From the NCBI GenBank assembly GCA_037976565.1, contig CP137669.1, positions 41,194,912-41,258,911 of the forward strand: 64,000 nt of DNA. The letters run 5' to 3'. A program made the translations under genes and the position numbers. The notes under the pieces are model-generated. The model saw nothing but the letters and a program-made list of their open reading frames with translations. It was not told the origin of the DNA and did no database searches. Shown here in pieces: positions 33,939-45,450 of the stretch. The stretch is from Mesocentrotus franciscanus. Its lineage: Eukaryota; Echinodermata; Echinoidea; Camarodonta; Strongylocentrotidae. Within the stretch, counting starts at the first letter, position 1. The number at the start of each line of letters is the position of its first letter.

Positions 33939-35560
33939 CATAGTAAATTCATCATTTTGGTCAATAACTTTGTGATAACTATGTTTATTAAGTTATATTG
34001 AAGTAGGTATAAAGACCACTTTTCGGGAGCAATTTGAAGTTATTTCGCAATTTTCTTAAAAACTGCGAATTTAGAAGGCAATATTCGCAAAGTCGGTCAG
34101 TGATATGGAATATCTTATTACATTTGGCTGGAAAGGGCATATCTTGAAGTATCTAAATCCAAAAAATGGTACTGGTTTGGCCATGCACGATGGAGGTACG
34201 GCCACAGAAAGAAAGCCATTTTCAGAACTTTAGAAGACGCTATTTATATCATGCGTGGCCGTTGGAGCGCAAGGGTGTTTACAATGATAATATTAAGATA
34301 CTCTGAAAATTTGAAACAAAACGGAATTGGTATGAGAAAGTTATGGTTATGAGAAAGTTAGGGGTCAGTTTTTTTTTAAATATCAAAGTATGAAGGTGCC
34401 ATGGCATTTTGAAGGGCAGGTTATACGCGTTGCACATGAAAGAACATCTCTTAGACTATCCAGAGGAATTTGTTAAAATTAAGCCTGTAGGATCTAGGAT
34501 AGTGGAGAAACGAAGGAAGAAAGAAAGGCCTTAAAACGGACCAGAAGAGTCAGGTGACCTAATTTGGATGCCGGAGATTATGCATACAAAATTTGAGGAA
34601 TCGGGCTGGAGAAAGGGATCTAGATAGGGATAACAAGCACTGCGTACAAAACGAATGGGATTTTCGAAAATAAGATCAAGAAGAGAAGAAAAAGAATTCA
34701 GAACGCGATGAAAAACAAGGTATTGACGAAAATTCGTTAATGCAATAAGAATTCAGAACCCGAACGGAAACAAGGCATTGACGAAAAGTCGTCGATGCAA
34801 TTATGCAATCATAATTATGATAGAAGCAGTATGGGACATATAACATAATTCCCAAACCCATAATACATAGTTTCCAGGCCTTAGCGATTTATTCAAGAAG
34901 TTGTACAATATACGGCATGATGTTGAATGCAGGCAAAACTTTAGGAGCACCTACATATGCATGTGGAGCAAGCGATGAGGTTCAAATTCTCACTAATCAT
35001 ACATACTATCTCTGAAATTGGGCCGCAATAATATTGTTAATACTAAATTATTCAGATGATGAGCGACAGCTCTTAAAGGTGATGAAAAATGAATGCGTTG
35101 GTCAATATCAGTGGGCAGCTTTAGTCGTGTTCATATTACAACAAAGTTCTAGAACTTAGAAATATGCTCCTGTACGTACAAGGACATGTAGAGAGTGGAC
35201 AGAATATCTTATCCAATGAATTTGCAGGAATCTTAGCGATAGAATTTCAAATAGATGTTTTTTGGATATTTTTGCAAAGCAAGGACACCATATAGATTGT
35301 CTGTTTGGAAGCCAGATTCTTAGCTGTAAACGTGAGAACTTGGAGCTCATGTACATGAAGGCAATTTAAAAACTTTTGTGATTCAAGATATGAAATTACT
35401 TGTAGGTCTCTTTCTTTCATTGTAGAACCCTCTGCATACATGTATGCCTTTCGTGCAATTTTATCGAGGAGCTGAATTACCTTGCCCAAATAAGTATGTT
35501 CCTTCAAAGAGGATTTTTCTCAATTGAAATGTTTGTTAAGATGTTGCCAATCAGAATGAT
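33939..35560. other. R2 continuation and unassigned sequence before the duplicated block
   Basis: 33940-33990 matches the right side of R2 member a. 34430-34700 shares 'catctcttagactatcc', 'gtaggatctaggatagtgg' and 'gaaaggcc' with R2. From 34700 to 35560 no protein or known repeat is recognised. Homology to the start of the window begins at about 35560. Confidence 0.5.
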
Positions 35561-35689
35561 GTTGATTTTTTTTTATTCAGACACCCCGTATTTATCTCCC
35601 TACATGTTGATAGTTTTCCTTAATTGAATGAAGAAAAAGAAATGACAGAGCCCCTGATAGGTAGTTTCTCACTTTTTGAGTTGTGGTCA

Positions 35690-35870
35690 AGTAGACAGAG
35701 TTACCAGAAGACTGTGGACCACACATAATGTCTTCCAATCCCTGCCATGGCATAGATGACCTGTTGCAAGATATTAATTTCCTCATGCCACTCTTAACAC
35801 AGGTGGAGTACACCGGGACCCAGCGGGAAGAAATAGGCCTACCGTTGATGCTTGAGAACTGTATCATGGA
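35690..35870 (+). repeat. SINE remnant upstream of atlastin copy 2
   Basis: Homologous to 130-300, but the box B-like motif is degraded. Shared position shows insertion before gene duplication. Confidence 0.5.
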
Positions 35871-35945
35871 AACTTGGTTCGTGCCAGGCCTTTTCAGAGC
35901 TTTGAACTGATCCATTGCTAGTGTCTCTCTGTATCTCTCTATGCA

Positions 35946-36066
35946 GTCATAATGCCACCCATACCTGTGGCTGCCAGGATAGGGGAGCCAGTCCAGATCA
36001 TCACCACAACTAATGATCATTCCTTTGAACTGATCCGTTACTAGTGTCTGTCTGTATCTCTCTATG
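35946..36066 (+). repeat. Partial tandem duplicate of atlastin coding exon 1 (copy 2)
   Basis: Counterpart of 385-507, with the same 123-bp period and its own acceptor (ag ending 35946) and ATG. It ends in a stop before the true exon. Confidence 0.7.
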
Positions 36067-37189
36067 CAGTCATAATGCCCACCATACCTGAGGCTGCAAT
36101 GATAGGGAAGCCAGTCCAGATCATCACCACAACTGATGATCATTCCTTTGAGTTGAACCATGAAGCCTTAGATGAGCTGCTTCTCAATGAGAATGTAAGA
36201 TACAAGAAGGTGTGTATCGTCTCATTGGCTGGAGCTTTGAGGAAAGGGAAGTCATTCCTTCTCGACTTCATGCTCAGATACCTCAACATGCAAGTAAGTC
36301 AGTTGCCCAGAAATGTATATCTGAACAAGTTGTACTATTCTCATTCTGGTTTTATAGTGTTTGTCAAACAGGATGGTGAAAAGCTTAAAATGCACTTAGG
36401 GTAGTTGTGAATGATAATTTCAGACTTAATTTTTTTTAATCCAGGTATAATGTGGACCCTTGAAACTTTTGTGTTCACATTGGATAAGACATAAAATCTA
36501 GTCTGAAATCTTTTTTTTTTTGTGGAAACATATATCGTAAGTATTTTTCAGTTTTTGTTGATTGCTCATATTCATGGGGACTTGATAACCCTCTATTGCA
36601 TTTTATTCTAAAAACTTTGATATTTTATACATGTGTACTTGTGAATTGTCACTACCTAGCACAAACCCTTTGTGGAATCCACATAGGATTTGAAGAGTGT
36701 ACATAGTTTCATGTCCCATTCATGTACTGTGTTGTCTAACAGGGATCAAGTGATTGGCTTGGACCAGGAGACCAACCGTTAGCAGGATTCCCTTGGAGGG
36801 GAGGTTCTGAGAGGGAAACCACAGGAATCTGGGCTTGGAGTAAAGTATTCCTTTGTCCTGGACCTAATGATGAAGAGGTAAGACCGGGCCAGCCTGTTGT
36901 TTTCATACAATGCACGCCTGGCGTCCAGTAACACCCTGTTTGAGCTCCAGATTTTATACCATATATTGATATTCCGTGTTGATTGCTTCAATCACTAATA
37001 TGACAGACTGTGAATAAGACTTCAAAATTGGATAATTATTTGGTAAAATCTCATTGAAGAATTGTATTGAGTAAACTCTATTCTTGCGGTCCGAAGACTG
37101 AATTTCGAAGGTTACAGTATGATGCAAGAAATATGATAACTACAATAATTAAAGAGTGTTTATCAAAAGCTTTCTTTTAAAATATTATT

Positions 37190-38747
37190 AGATACAAAAA
37201 CAAAACTCAAAGTGACCTAAGCACAGTACTGTTAAAATTGTAACAATAATCATACTTTGTAATCTCAGATAACGTTTTGAATAAAAATGTCTCTATATAT
37301 ATTATCTTTGATGGTGTAAACAATTAGTCTCATATCATTAAAAAAATATATAGACAATTTTTACATAAAGTAGCATTATATTTGTAGCTTTTAATTAAAT
37401 CATTCAAATGAATTTGAATCATCTACGCAGTTGAATAGCTGTGCTGTACCCCGACGATCAGTGTTAGGCCTCTCCTGTTCCTTGTGTATATTTATGATAT
37501 TATAAACTCATCCAAAATAATAACGTTTTCATTGTTTGCTGATGATACCTGAGCAGTTATTTCTCATAAATCTATAATACATGTTATTGAATCCATAAAT
37601 ATTGAGTTAAACAAGATAAATAGTTGGTTTCAATGTAATAAACTATTCTTAAATATATATTTTTTTAAATTATGTTATTTTTAGAACAATGAACAAGAGG
37701 ATTCATGATAACTTAGATGATGTACATATAGCAAACATAACAATAAAAAGACTAAGTGATGTTAAATTTCTTGATGTAAATTTGTACTGAATATTTAAAC
37801 TGGAATACACATATATCTCAACTTTGTAATACAATATCAAAGAATGTTGGAATATTATCTAGGCTTAAGTATATATTACCTAAAAATATTTTGCTCATAT
37901 TATATAATACTCTTATCTTATCTTACCTTAATTACTGCAGTTATATCTGGGGTAATACATATAAGACCCATTTGTCAAAGATTGAACTATTTCAAAAGAA
38001 AGCTGTTCGAATAATAACAAATTCAGATTCTTGCTCATCATTTGCACCATTATTCAAATGTTTGAAAATATTACTTATTTATCAATTGGTTACTCTTAAT
38101 AAACTAATATTTATATACTCTTCATTAAATAACATAATTCCTCAGTCTAAAAATAAGCACTTAATATTCAATTCCGATTTACACCAATACAACACCCGTC
38201 AAAGTAATAATCCCTATATTCCTTTTTTCAAAACTACAGTTGGTCTTCAATCCCTTATCAGTAAGGGAGGGAATGAATGGAATGAACTCCAACAAGACAT
38301 AAAATCAAGAAGATCACTTAAGACATGTTAATTATTGTCCAAGTCAAAATTATTAGGCTCCCTTTAATGAAATGTTATGGATATATGCATGTACAGTATA
38401 TGATAAATAATGTATATGTGACCCGCCCCCCTGTATTTTTATTTTAAAATTGAAGTCCCAGGCATGTGTGCGTGAGTGTATCTATGAGGGTGTGTGCGAT
38501 TGTGTGTCTGTGTGTGATAATGTATGTAGACTTGTTTGTTTATTTTCAATCTTTAACTGTTTTTCACTTTTTCTTCTTTCGGGATACCAATTACAAGCAT
38601 TTTGCTTTTCGGTGTTCCTAACCATAATTTTATTTACTGTTTTAAATTGATATACTGTTATTGTTTTCATTTGATGTTATTTTATGGTTGAATCAATAAA
38701 TAAAATAAATACAAAATATTAATTCAATTATATATACATGTATGTAG
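37190..38747 (+). mobile_element. LINE insertion in intron 2 of atlastin copy 2
   Basis: Absent from copy 1. RT pieces read FLVYIYDIINSS then FSLFADDT (catalytic F-A-D-D, about 37535), and later LILSYLNYCSYIWGNTYKT and KKAVRIITNSDSCSSFAPL (37891-38331), ending GNEWNELQQDIKSRRSLKT. A 3' UTR of ~400 bp ends with repeated AATAAATAAAATAAATAC-like units. Several stops make it dead. CR1/L2-like by its C-terminal motifs. Confidence 0.8.
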
Positions 38748-39762
38748 GTTACAAGTTCAATCGGTGCCAAAGAATTTAGATGTAGCACTAGTACTAAAGC
38801 CTTACTGTTGAAACTAACTTTCACATTTTCCTGCATTGTTTTTCATAGCTCAGTGCTTTATTAAGTAGAACTAGACAAATTTATGCAATAATTACTTTTT
38901 GTAACCAAAATTTAATTGTATGTATGTAAGTAATTGAAAACGAACGTTGAACTTGTGATTCTTTGTAGATTGCAGTAATCTTAATGGACACACAGGGAGC
39001 CTTTGATTCTGAGTCAACTGTCAGGGATTGTGCTACTGTGTTTGCTTTAAGTACCATGGCTAGCTCAGTTCAGGTGAGTTGGTTGGTTGCTGTATAACTC
39101 GCTCGGGTTGATTGTGACACGGCAAAACCGTAGCAGTTTTTTTATGACGTAAAGTGTAATCATGGTCCATGGTGTAAAATGCCTCAGTTTGATTATATAC
39201 TGGTATATCCTTGTATTACATCCCTACATCACTGTAGAATAACATATTTTATAAGAGCCTGTATTCTTATCATTTGTACATGAAACACCATTCTTTATAC
39301 CTTGCAGGTTTATCACTTGAGTCAAAATATTCAGGAGGATGACCTACAGCATTTACAACTGTTTACTGAGTATGGAAGACTTGCCATAGAGGAGGATAGT
39401 TATGGGGCCAAACCATTTCAGGTCAGTCACTGATGTTTTTTCCAAGGATTGTATGACGGGCATGACTATTTATAATTACTAGTCAAATTTCTAATTTCAA
39501 CATTAGACCCAGCTCTATTCCCAAGCCTAATCCTATACCTAACCTGAAATCCAATGGCAATTCAGCCTGTATCTTTTTTCTAAGTAAAGCTAGAGCATAC
39601 GTTGCATCGCCCTTCCAAGGTATCAACATTAATATATTCATCATATTCCTTGTTGAGTGGGTTGAATGAAGATGCAACGATCATGTTGCTAAGCGTTAAT
39701 AAACAAATATACCATGCACCGAGAGGCTCTAGTTGGAATTATGGATCGAGGTAGCAGGAATG

Positions 39763-39803
39763 GCACTATTTTCTGAGGGGCGTAGCCCCGAAGAAAATAG
39801 TGC
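39763..39803 (+). other. Hairpin with GGGGC-gta-GCCCC core
   Basis: Arms GCACTATTTTCT (39763-39774) and AGAAAATAGTGC (39792-39803) pair perfectly; the middle also folds, GGGGC with GCCCC. The plan matches hairpins at 5813-5853 and 6203-6241, which have different outer arms. Confidence 0.9.
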
Positions 39804-40030
39804 TATTTCTGTCGCCGAGGAATTCATAATTTCACTAGTGGCTTGAAATAGTGCATAATATTTTGTTTTATATTTGTTAAACCAACCTTCATAACAATAA
39901 TAATAACAATAATAATAATAATAATGTTTTCTGTCACTGAATTAGTGTAGAATGCAGTGAGAGTAGCGCAGACGACAACACCGCGACCGCGACCGATAGC
40001 ACATTGATCTTGATCGATCGCATATATATA

Positions 40031-40074
40031 TGACGTCATCCATGGTATAGTGCACTATACCATGGATGACGTCA
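40031..40074. other. 44-bp perfect palindrome ending in TGACGTCA
   Basis: The left half TGACGTCATCCATGGTATAG plus TG is exactly the reverse complement of the right half. Each end carries TGACGTCA, the full consensus CRE/ATF site. Confidence 0.95.
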
Positions 40075-43000
40075 CGGTTACATCATAGCAATGATATGTT
40101 TGGTCACATGATGCTATGTTGACCAATCACTGAACAGGATTTCATTGATCAAAAATATAATAGGCACTATATGCCCCTAGGCAAGGCTTTTCATCAATAT
40201 TGGTTCTCTCCATCTAGGTATATAATTAGATGAATTAAATGCAAACATCATTTTAGTAGGAATAATATATGCACTCTTTGTAAATGATGGCTGTCAAGTG
40301 TGCATTGGCTAAGTACAGAATCTTAATTAAATGATGAAACAGCTCTTAGTATTGTAGTTAATTGCCTGCATGATATTTAATGCTTTTTATATCACTTGAA
40401 TATGAAAAATATCTTTGTTTGTCCTGTAATCAATAGTAAGTTTATAATATTACTTATTTCTATTTTGATGTTAGTCTTTGATGTTCCTGGTTCGTGATTG
40501 GAGCTACCCCTATGAATATGCCTTTGGGGAAAGTGGAGGTTCCAAGTTACTTGACAAGAAGTTACATGTAAGTAACACATAATTAACATAATTATGTCTC
40601 ATGTCATAAGTAAATATTCTGCTATTAAAATGGGTTGTATAATAATCCAAGCTACACCGAAATGTAGTTTTGCAGTTTTTGTTTGTTTGTTAAAAATGTT
40701 TTAACTGTAAAATGCATAATACCCTATGATCACAAGTATATTGTACATGTATGTAGGATTCAATCAGGCATTTGATCTATAATTGTCTTGCCTCAACTGG
40801 GATGTAATAATTGGGTTCATACCTTCCTTGTATGAAACATACTCTGAAGACTGTATCACAGCTCGGATAAAGCTTTAATAGGGAATGATAATAATTTATA
40901 TGTGTATCTTGCGGTTAGGGCTTCAGGCTCTGTAGCAGAAAGTTGTTTACCGTTGGTCCAAATTGACTGATATATGGCCTTGCAGCATCCTAACCAAAAA
41001 ATTGTGCTGGTTGGAAGTGTGCACTGACATATTTATCACCCTTGTTGGTACTGTTTTTTCCTGAAGTCCTCCAAGCTTTGCGTGAGCTTCAATTGTGTTA
41101 TGCATTGATGTGAATCTAGTAGAAAAACATCTACTGATTATCGTCATTTATATTATGGTTGCCAATCATCAGTATATTGAATTTACTTCCTTTGTTGTTG
41201 TCATCTATTTTGTACTGACAGCAATCAGCTAAGCATAACGAGTTACAGGATGTAAGACGTCATATCTCAAGCTGCTTCAAGAGACTTGGCTGCTTCTTGA
41301 TGCCTCATCCTGGTCTAGCTGTAGCTACCAATCCTAAGTTTGATGGAAGATTAGCAGGTAGGTGGTTTCACTTCCTAAAACATGATTGAAAGTTATGCAA
41401 TTAGAAAATATATTTTACCTACTAGGAAATTCACCAATAAAAATGAGAAATATCCCTGCATTTTAACTAATTTCCCAATAATTGATATAGTGTAAGATGC
41501 TTTTGTGTAGACAATTTCTTTTTAACTCATAGAGGAACAGAATTTTCCAAAGGAATTAATAAATTCCCTTTGCCTTCTTATTTTTCTACTCTTACATTCT
41601 GTAGAGGTAAAGTAAAAATTGTATAGTACAATAATAAAAAAGATATTTGTATGTGAAAATATTGATTTTAAATCCCACATCATGCTGCCAATTTGAAGAA
41701 ATTAATGTGTATATAATTTTAAAATTAAAAACTCAAGGTACTGTGACAAAAGGGATTCAAATTTGTCAATTTGTTTAAATCCTTTTAACAGCTTTAAGAA
41801 TTCAGATCATGATCCAAAGTCATCTTGTTTCCTTCCTGATTTCAGATATCAGTGAAGAATTCAAGACAAACCTAAAGGAATTAGCTCCTCTTCTTCTTTC
41901 GAAGGACAATCTGATTGTCAAGGAGATCAATGGCACTAAGGTTACATGTCGGGCACTTCTAGATTACTTCAAGGTCAGTTTGATATTACACTCTAAAGTA
42001 TAGAATCACCTATTATTTGGTAAAGAGATAAACTTCTATTTTAGGAGATAAAAGGTAGATAATCCCTGTCGCGGCACTAACGTCCTTTGGCAAGACATTA
42101 ATTTACATTTTCCATACTCGACCCATCTGAGGTAAATGGGTACCCGGTAGGAAAACAAAATCATTGAGCGCCTTTTCATGAAAGCTTGGCCAAAGCAGGG
42201 GTAATAATATGATTGCAGGGCCCTCAGGGAGAAAAAGTATTAATACTGATGAGGCTATGGGTAAACAAGAAATATTATCAAATACCAATATTATTATTAT
42301 TAATATTATTACCTGTCTGACTTGAATTCCTTGAAATGCTAGTGCAGATAACGGCCCTTTATACCAAAATTGTAAAGCCTTCTGAGATGAATACTGGATA
42401 CATGCTCATAAAAGTTATGTAATCATTATTCATTATATGTTCCGACAGGTACATTCTAAGGAACACGACAAGAAATGGCAAACAAAAGGTGTTCATGAAA
42501 CACCTCCATCACTTTGGCAGTGATTATTCTAAACTTCTAAAGTGGAGAAATGGTGCATTCGCTTGGAAATCGGTGACCAGGTGAATCGTAATAATTTGTA
42601 AAGCATATATTGGCATATACACATTATTAACATTTATCATGAGCATAAATGCTCTCCAAACAAACTGTATCAGCCATTGTTTTCATGAGGATTTTATTTT
42701 TATGAATATTTAGGAATTATTGTAGGGTCACAAATCTAACAAGTGAAAATCAGCTGGCAATACATAAATATGACAAAATGTATTGTAAGTATAACCTAAT
42801 AAATTTAAAAATAACACCTTGTAAAAATGTCTGTATCGCTGTCATCCGCAAAAACATCTGTACATGAGTATGCCAAGTACATGTAAAGGTTAATTACATA
42901 TATTTTGGATCCAGATATTCAGATTAATTATCTGTAATGCAAAATGATCACTGTTCATAAGTATAACATTCATATAAATTTGAATTCTTGTTCAAACTCA

Positions 43001-43881
43001 TATTCTTGAAAGTGGATATATCCCTTTTCTCTATTTTTGTTGTAATTGATCTTTCAAGTGTTTCCATGTATTTTGTATTTACACACTAGTCTTCCTTTTC
43101 ATTCTTTTGGTTTGATTCAGGCTTACATTGATATCTACCAGGGAGATGATTTACCTGAACCTAAGACTATGCTACGGTAAGAAGAAAGATGTAGGACAAT
43201 AAAATTAGTGATGTTCCAGTTTTCAATTGCATCCAAATTTGATCCTTTGTAATATTGCAGAGAAATAGTAAAAGAAATCATCAATATCTTATCGCTATAT
43301 ACTTTGGTTGACCTCCCCATGAAATAATTTATTTAATTCCAAACTTATTATCTTCATCAAGACACTTGAATTTGAAATAAACCAATAATTTCCCCAAATA
43401 AAATAGTAATAGCCTGATACATAAAAAACACATTCTCGGATGCTTTGTAAATAGAATGGATACACGCATTGAAAGAATTGCATTGCTTTAATGCTGTTAT
43501 TATGTTTCCAAGTTGTATTTAGCCATCGTAGAATGATGTGTGTAACCATCCAGTATGTATTTACCTCATTTGTTGTTTTACTAGGCGACAGCAGAGGCCA
43601 ATATTTAGCTGCAGTAGCAAGCGCTAAGGACAAATACACTAAGGATATGGAACAGGTGAGTAAAGTTTGGTAGTAGATAGAATGACAACAGTATCAAGGC
43701 TGCCTTGTTAATATGTAATGCAGTAATAAAAGTGATTGTACCAATGCCATTATCATGCCACAAAACTCGATTTAAAAATGTGTTGATAAGTGTGAAAACC
43801 TCTTAGTTCAGTCCATGCTTGCATGTATTTTGAGAGTCATTATGTGGGTTAACATTACATCAGAAACATTTTGAATGGTTA

Positions 43882-44095
43882 AGGCTCGTTCATATATGAC
43901 GCGGCAAAAGCACGGTGGATTTTTTTTTTTATGATGACGTAAAGTGTAATAGGCATAAACATTTCTTCATCTTATAACACAGAGCTTAGTGAATACGTGC
44001 AAGACCTTTGTTGCGCGCAGTTGCCGTTCATTTACACGTTAACAAATGTGGCGGCTTTTTTGCGGCAGTTTACCACGCCATATCTGAACAAGCGT
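43882..44095. mobile_element. Small TIR element, AGGCTCGTTC family, member 4 (intron 9, copy 2)
   Basis: It starts AGGCTCGTTCATATATGACG and ends TATCTGAACAAGCGT, with TTA flanks (43879-43881 and 44096-44098). Orthologous to member 3 but without the nested DR1 element. A decayed scrap of the same family lies at about 39098-39175 in intron 3 of copy 2. Confidence 0.7.
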
Positions 44096-45360
44096 TTAGA
44101 ATGATGTATCTTCAACAAGCCTTTCCACAATAGTTTAAGTTTTATAGTAAAGGCACATAAACGACTCTTAAGTCACAAAGGAAACTATCTGGAATTGTTG
44201 TTTATGTAGTTTTCAATGAGTATACCAGAGCTTGGACTGTATGAATAGTTCTATTAAAATTGGTTTATACACAATAAAATGCTAAGTTTCGTAGTTTTAC
44301 CTGCTGAATTCAAATTTTGACAAAAATTATTAGGAGATCGTCAGAACCTCTTTTTAAAGCATAAGCATTTTGCAATCCATTCTCAGTCTTATATGTGATG
44401 CAGGTATGTGGAGGTGACAAGCCATACCTGAGTCCAGATGAACTAGAGAAGAATCATAATCAAACCAAGGAAGCAGCCATTAATCAGTTCAGAGAAGTAC
44501 GCAAGATGGGAGGAAGCGAGTACAGTCAGGAATACGAGGACAAACTCTTAACTGAGATGGAGGAGTCATACGAGCAGTACATCAAACACAACGATAGCAA
44601 GAAACCGTTCAACGTAGCACGAACCCCTATCACCCTCATGACCACCATACTTGCAATGTACATCCTGTCAGGGGTGTGTGGACTTGTAGGATTCTACTCC
44701 TTGTCAAATCTGGCCAATATGCTGCTAGGCTTTGCCATCTTTCTACTGTGTGCATGGAGTTACGTGCGTTATAGTGGCAAGTGGGTTAACGTTGGGACAT
44801 GGATTGATACTGGAACCGAATTTATATGGGTTCATGTAAGTAAACACAAAGTTCGCTTTATAATAATAATAATAATAATAATAATAACCTAGGCAGCATT
44901 TCATCTTCAGAGAAAATACCATGCCCTAAATAATAAAATAAACAATTTACAGATAACTACTAGTTCATGAGCTAAAGAAATATCAAAATATGAACAGGAT
45001 TTATCATAACACTTATCGACATCAATTATCGAGAAATAAAAGCAAATTATGACAAAGTCCAGCAATGTACAATTTCCCCCAATAAACAGTTGCAATGTGT
45101 TCTGTCAATAACCAGTTTTCAGTTATACAAATCTTAATTTGCTTATTTTATTTTATCCTATTTTTATACTATGGTAAAGATTGTATTAATGTCTACTTAT
45201 TGTATCAGAATCAAAATTGACATGCGTGAAAACAAAATTGAAATATTACTTGGACATGATAATATACAAAGGAGGAGGCAAAACATTTTGATTTGATTTG
45301 ATGAATATAAAAATTTTCTGTCCATTACATTGCATTTTAATGTTATTATTATTAATAATA

Positions 45361-45450
45361 TTGTTCTTGTTCTTGTTCTTGTTCTTGTTCTCCTCCTCCT
45401 CCTCCTCCTCCTCCTCCTCCTTCTTCTTTTTCTTCTTCTTCATTATTATT
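45361..45450 (+). repeat. (TTGTTC)n(TCC)n(TTC)n microsatellite in intron 10, copy 2
   Basis: Five TTGTTC-like units, then about ten TCC and several TTC units. It is expanded relative to copy 1. Confidence 0.9.

Larger units (their letters stand above)
39694..40155. mobile_element. Hairpin- and palindrome-bearing insertion in intron 4 of copy 2
   Basis: The flanks ('gatcatgttg.taagc' and 'taataggcact') are contiguous in copy 1 at about 3375-3390, so ~460 bp is inserted here. Inside are a GGGGC/GCCCC hairpin (39763-39803), an (ATA)n-like run and a 44-bp perfect palindrome (40031-40074). No coding potential and no clear terminal repeats; class unknown. Confidence 0.7.

Noticed and set aside
44395..44892. 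165-aa frame beginning [10 protein letters not shown] as a separate short gene
   Set aside because: It is exon 10 of atlastin copy 2 read through its acceptor (ATGCAG|GTATG) and donor; the upstream ATG lies in the intron end.
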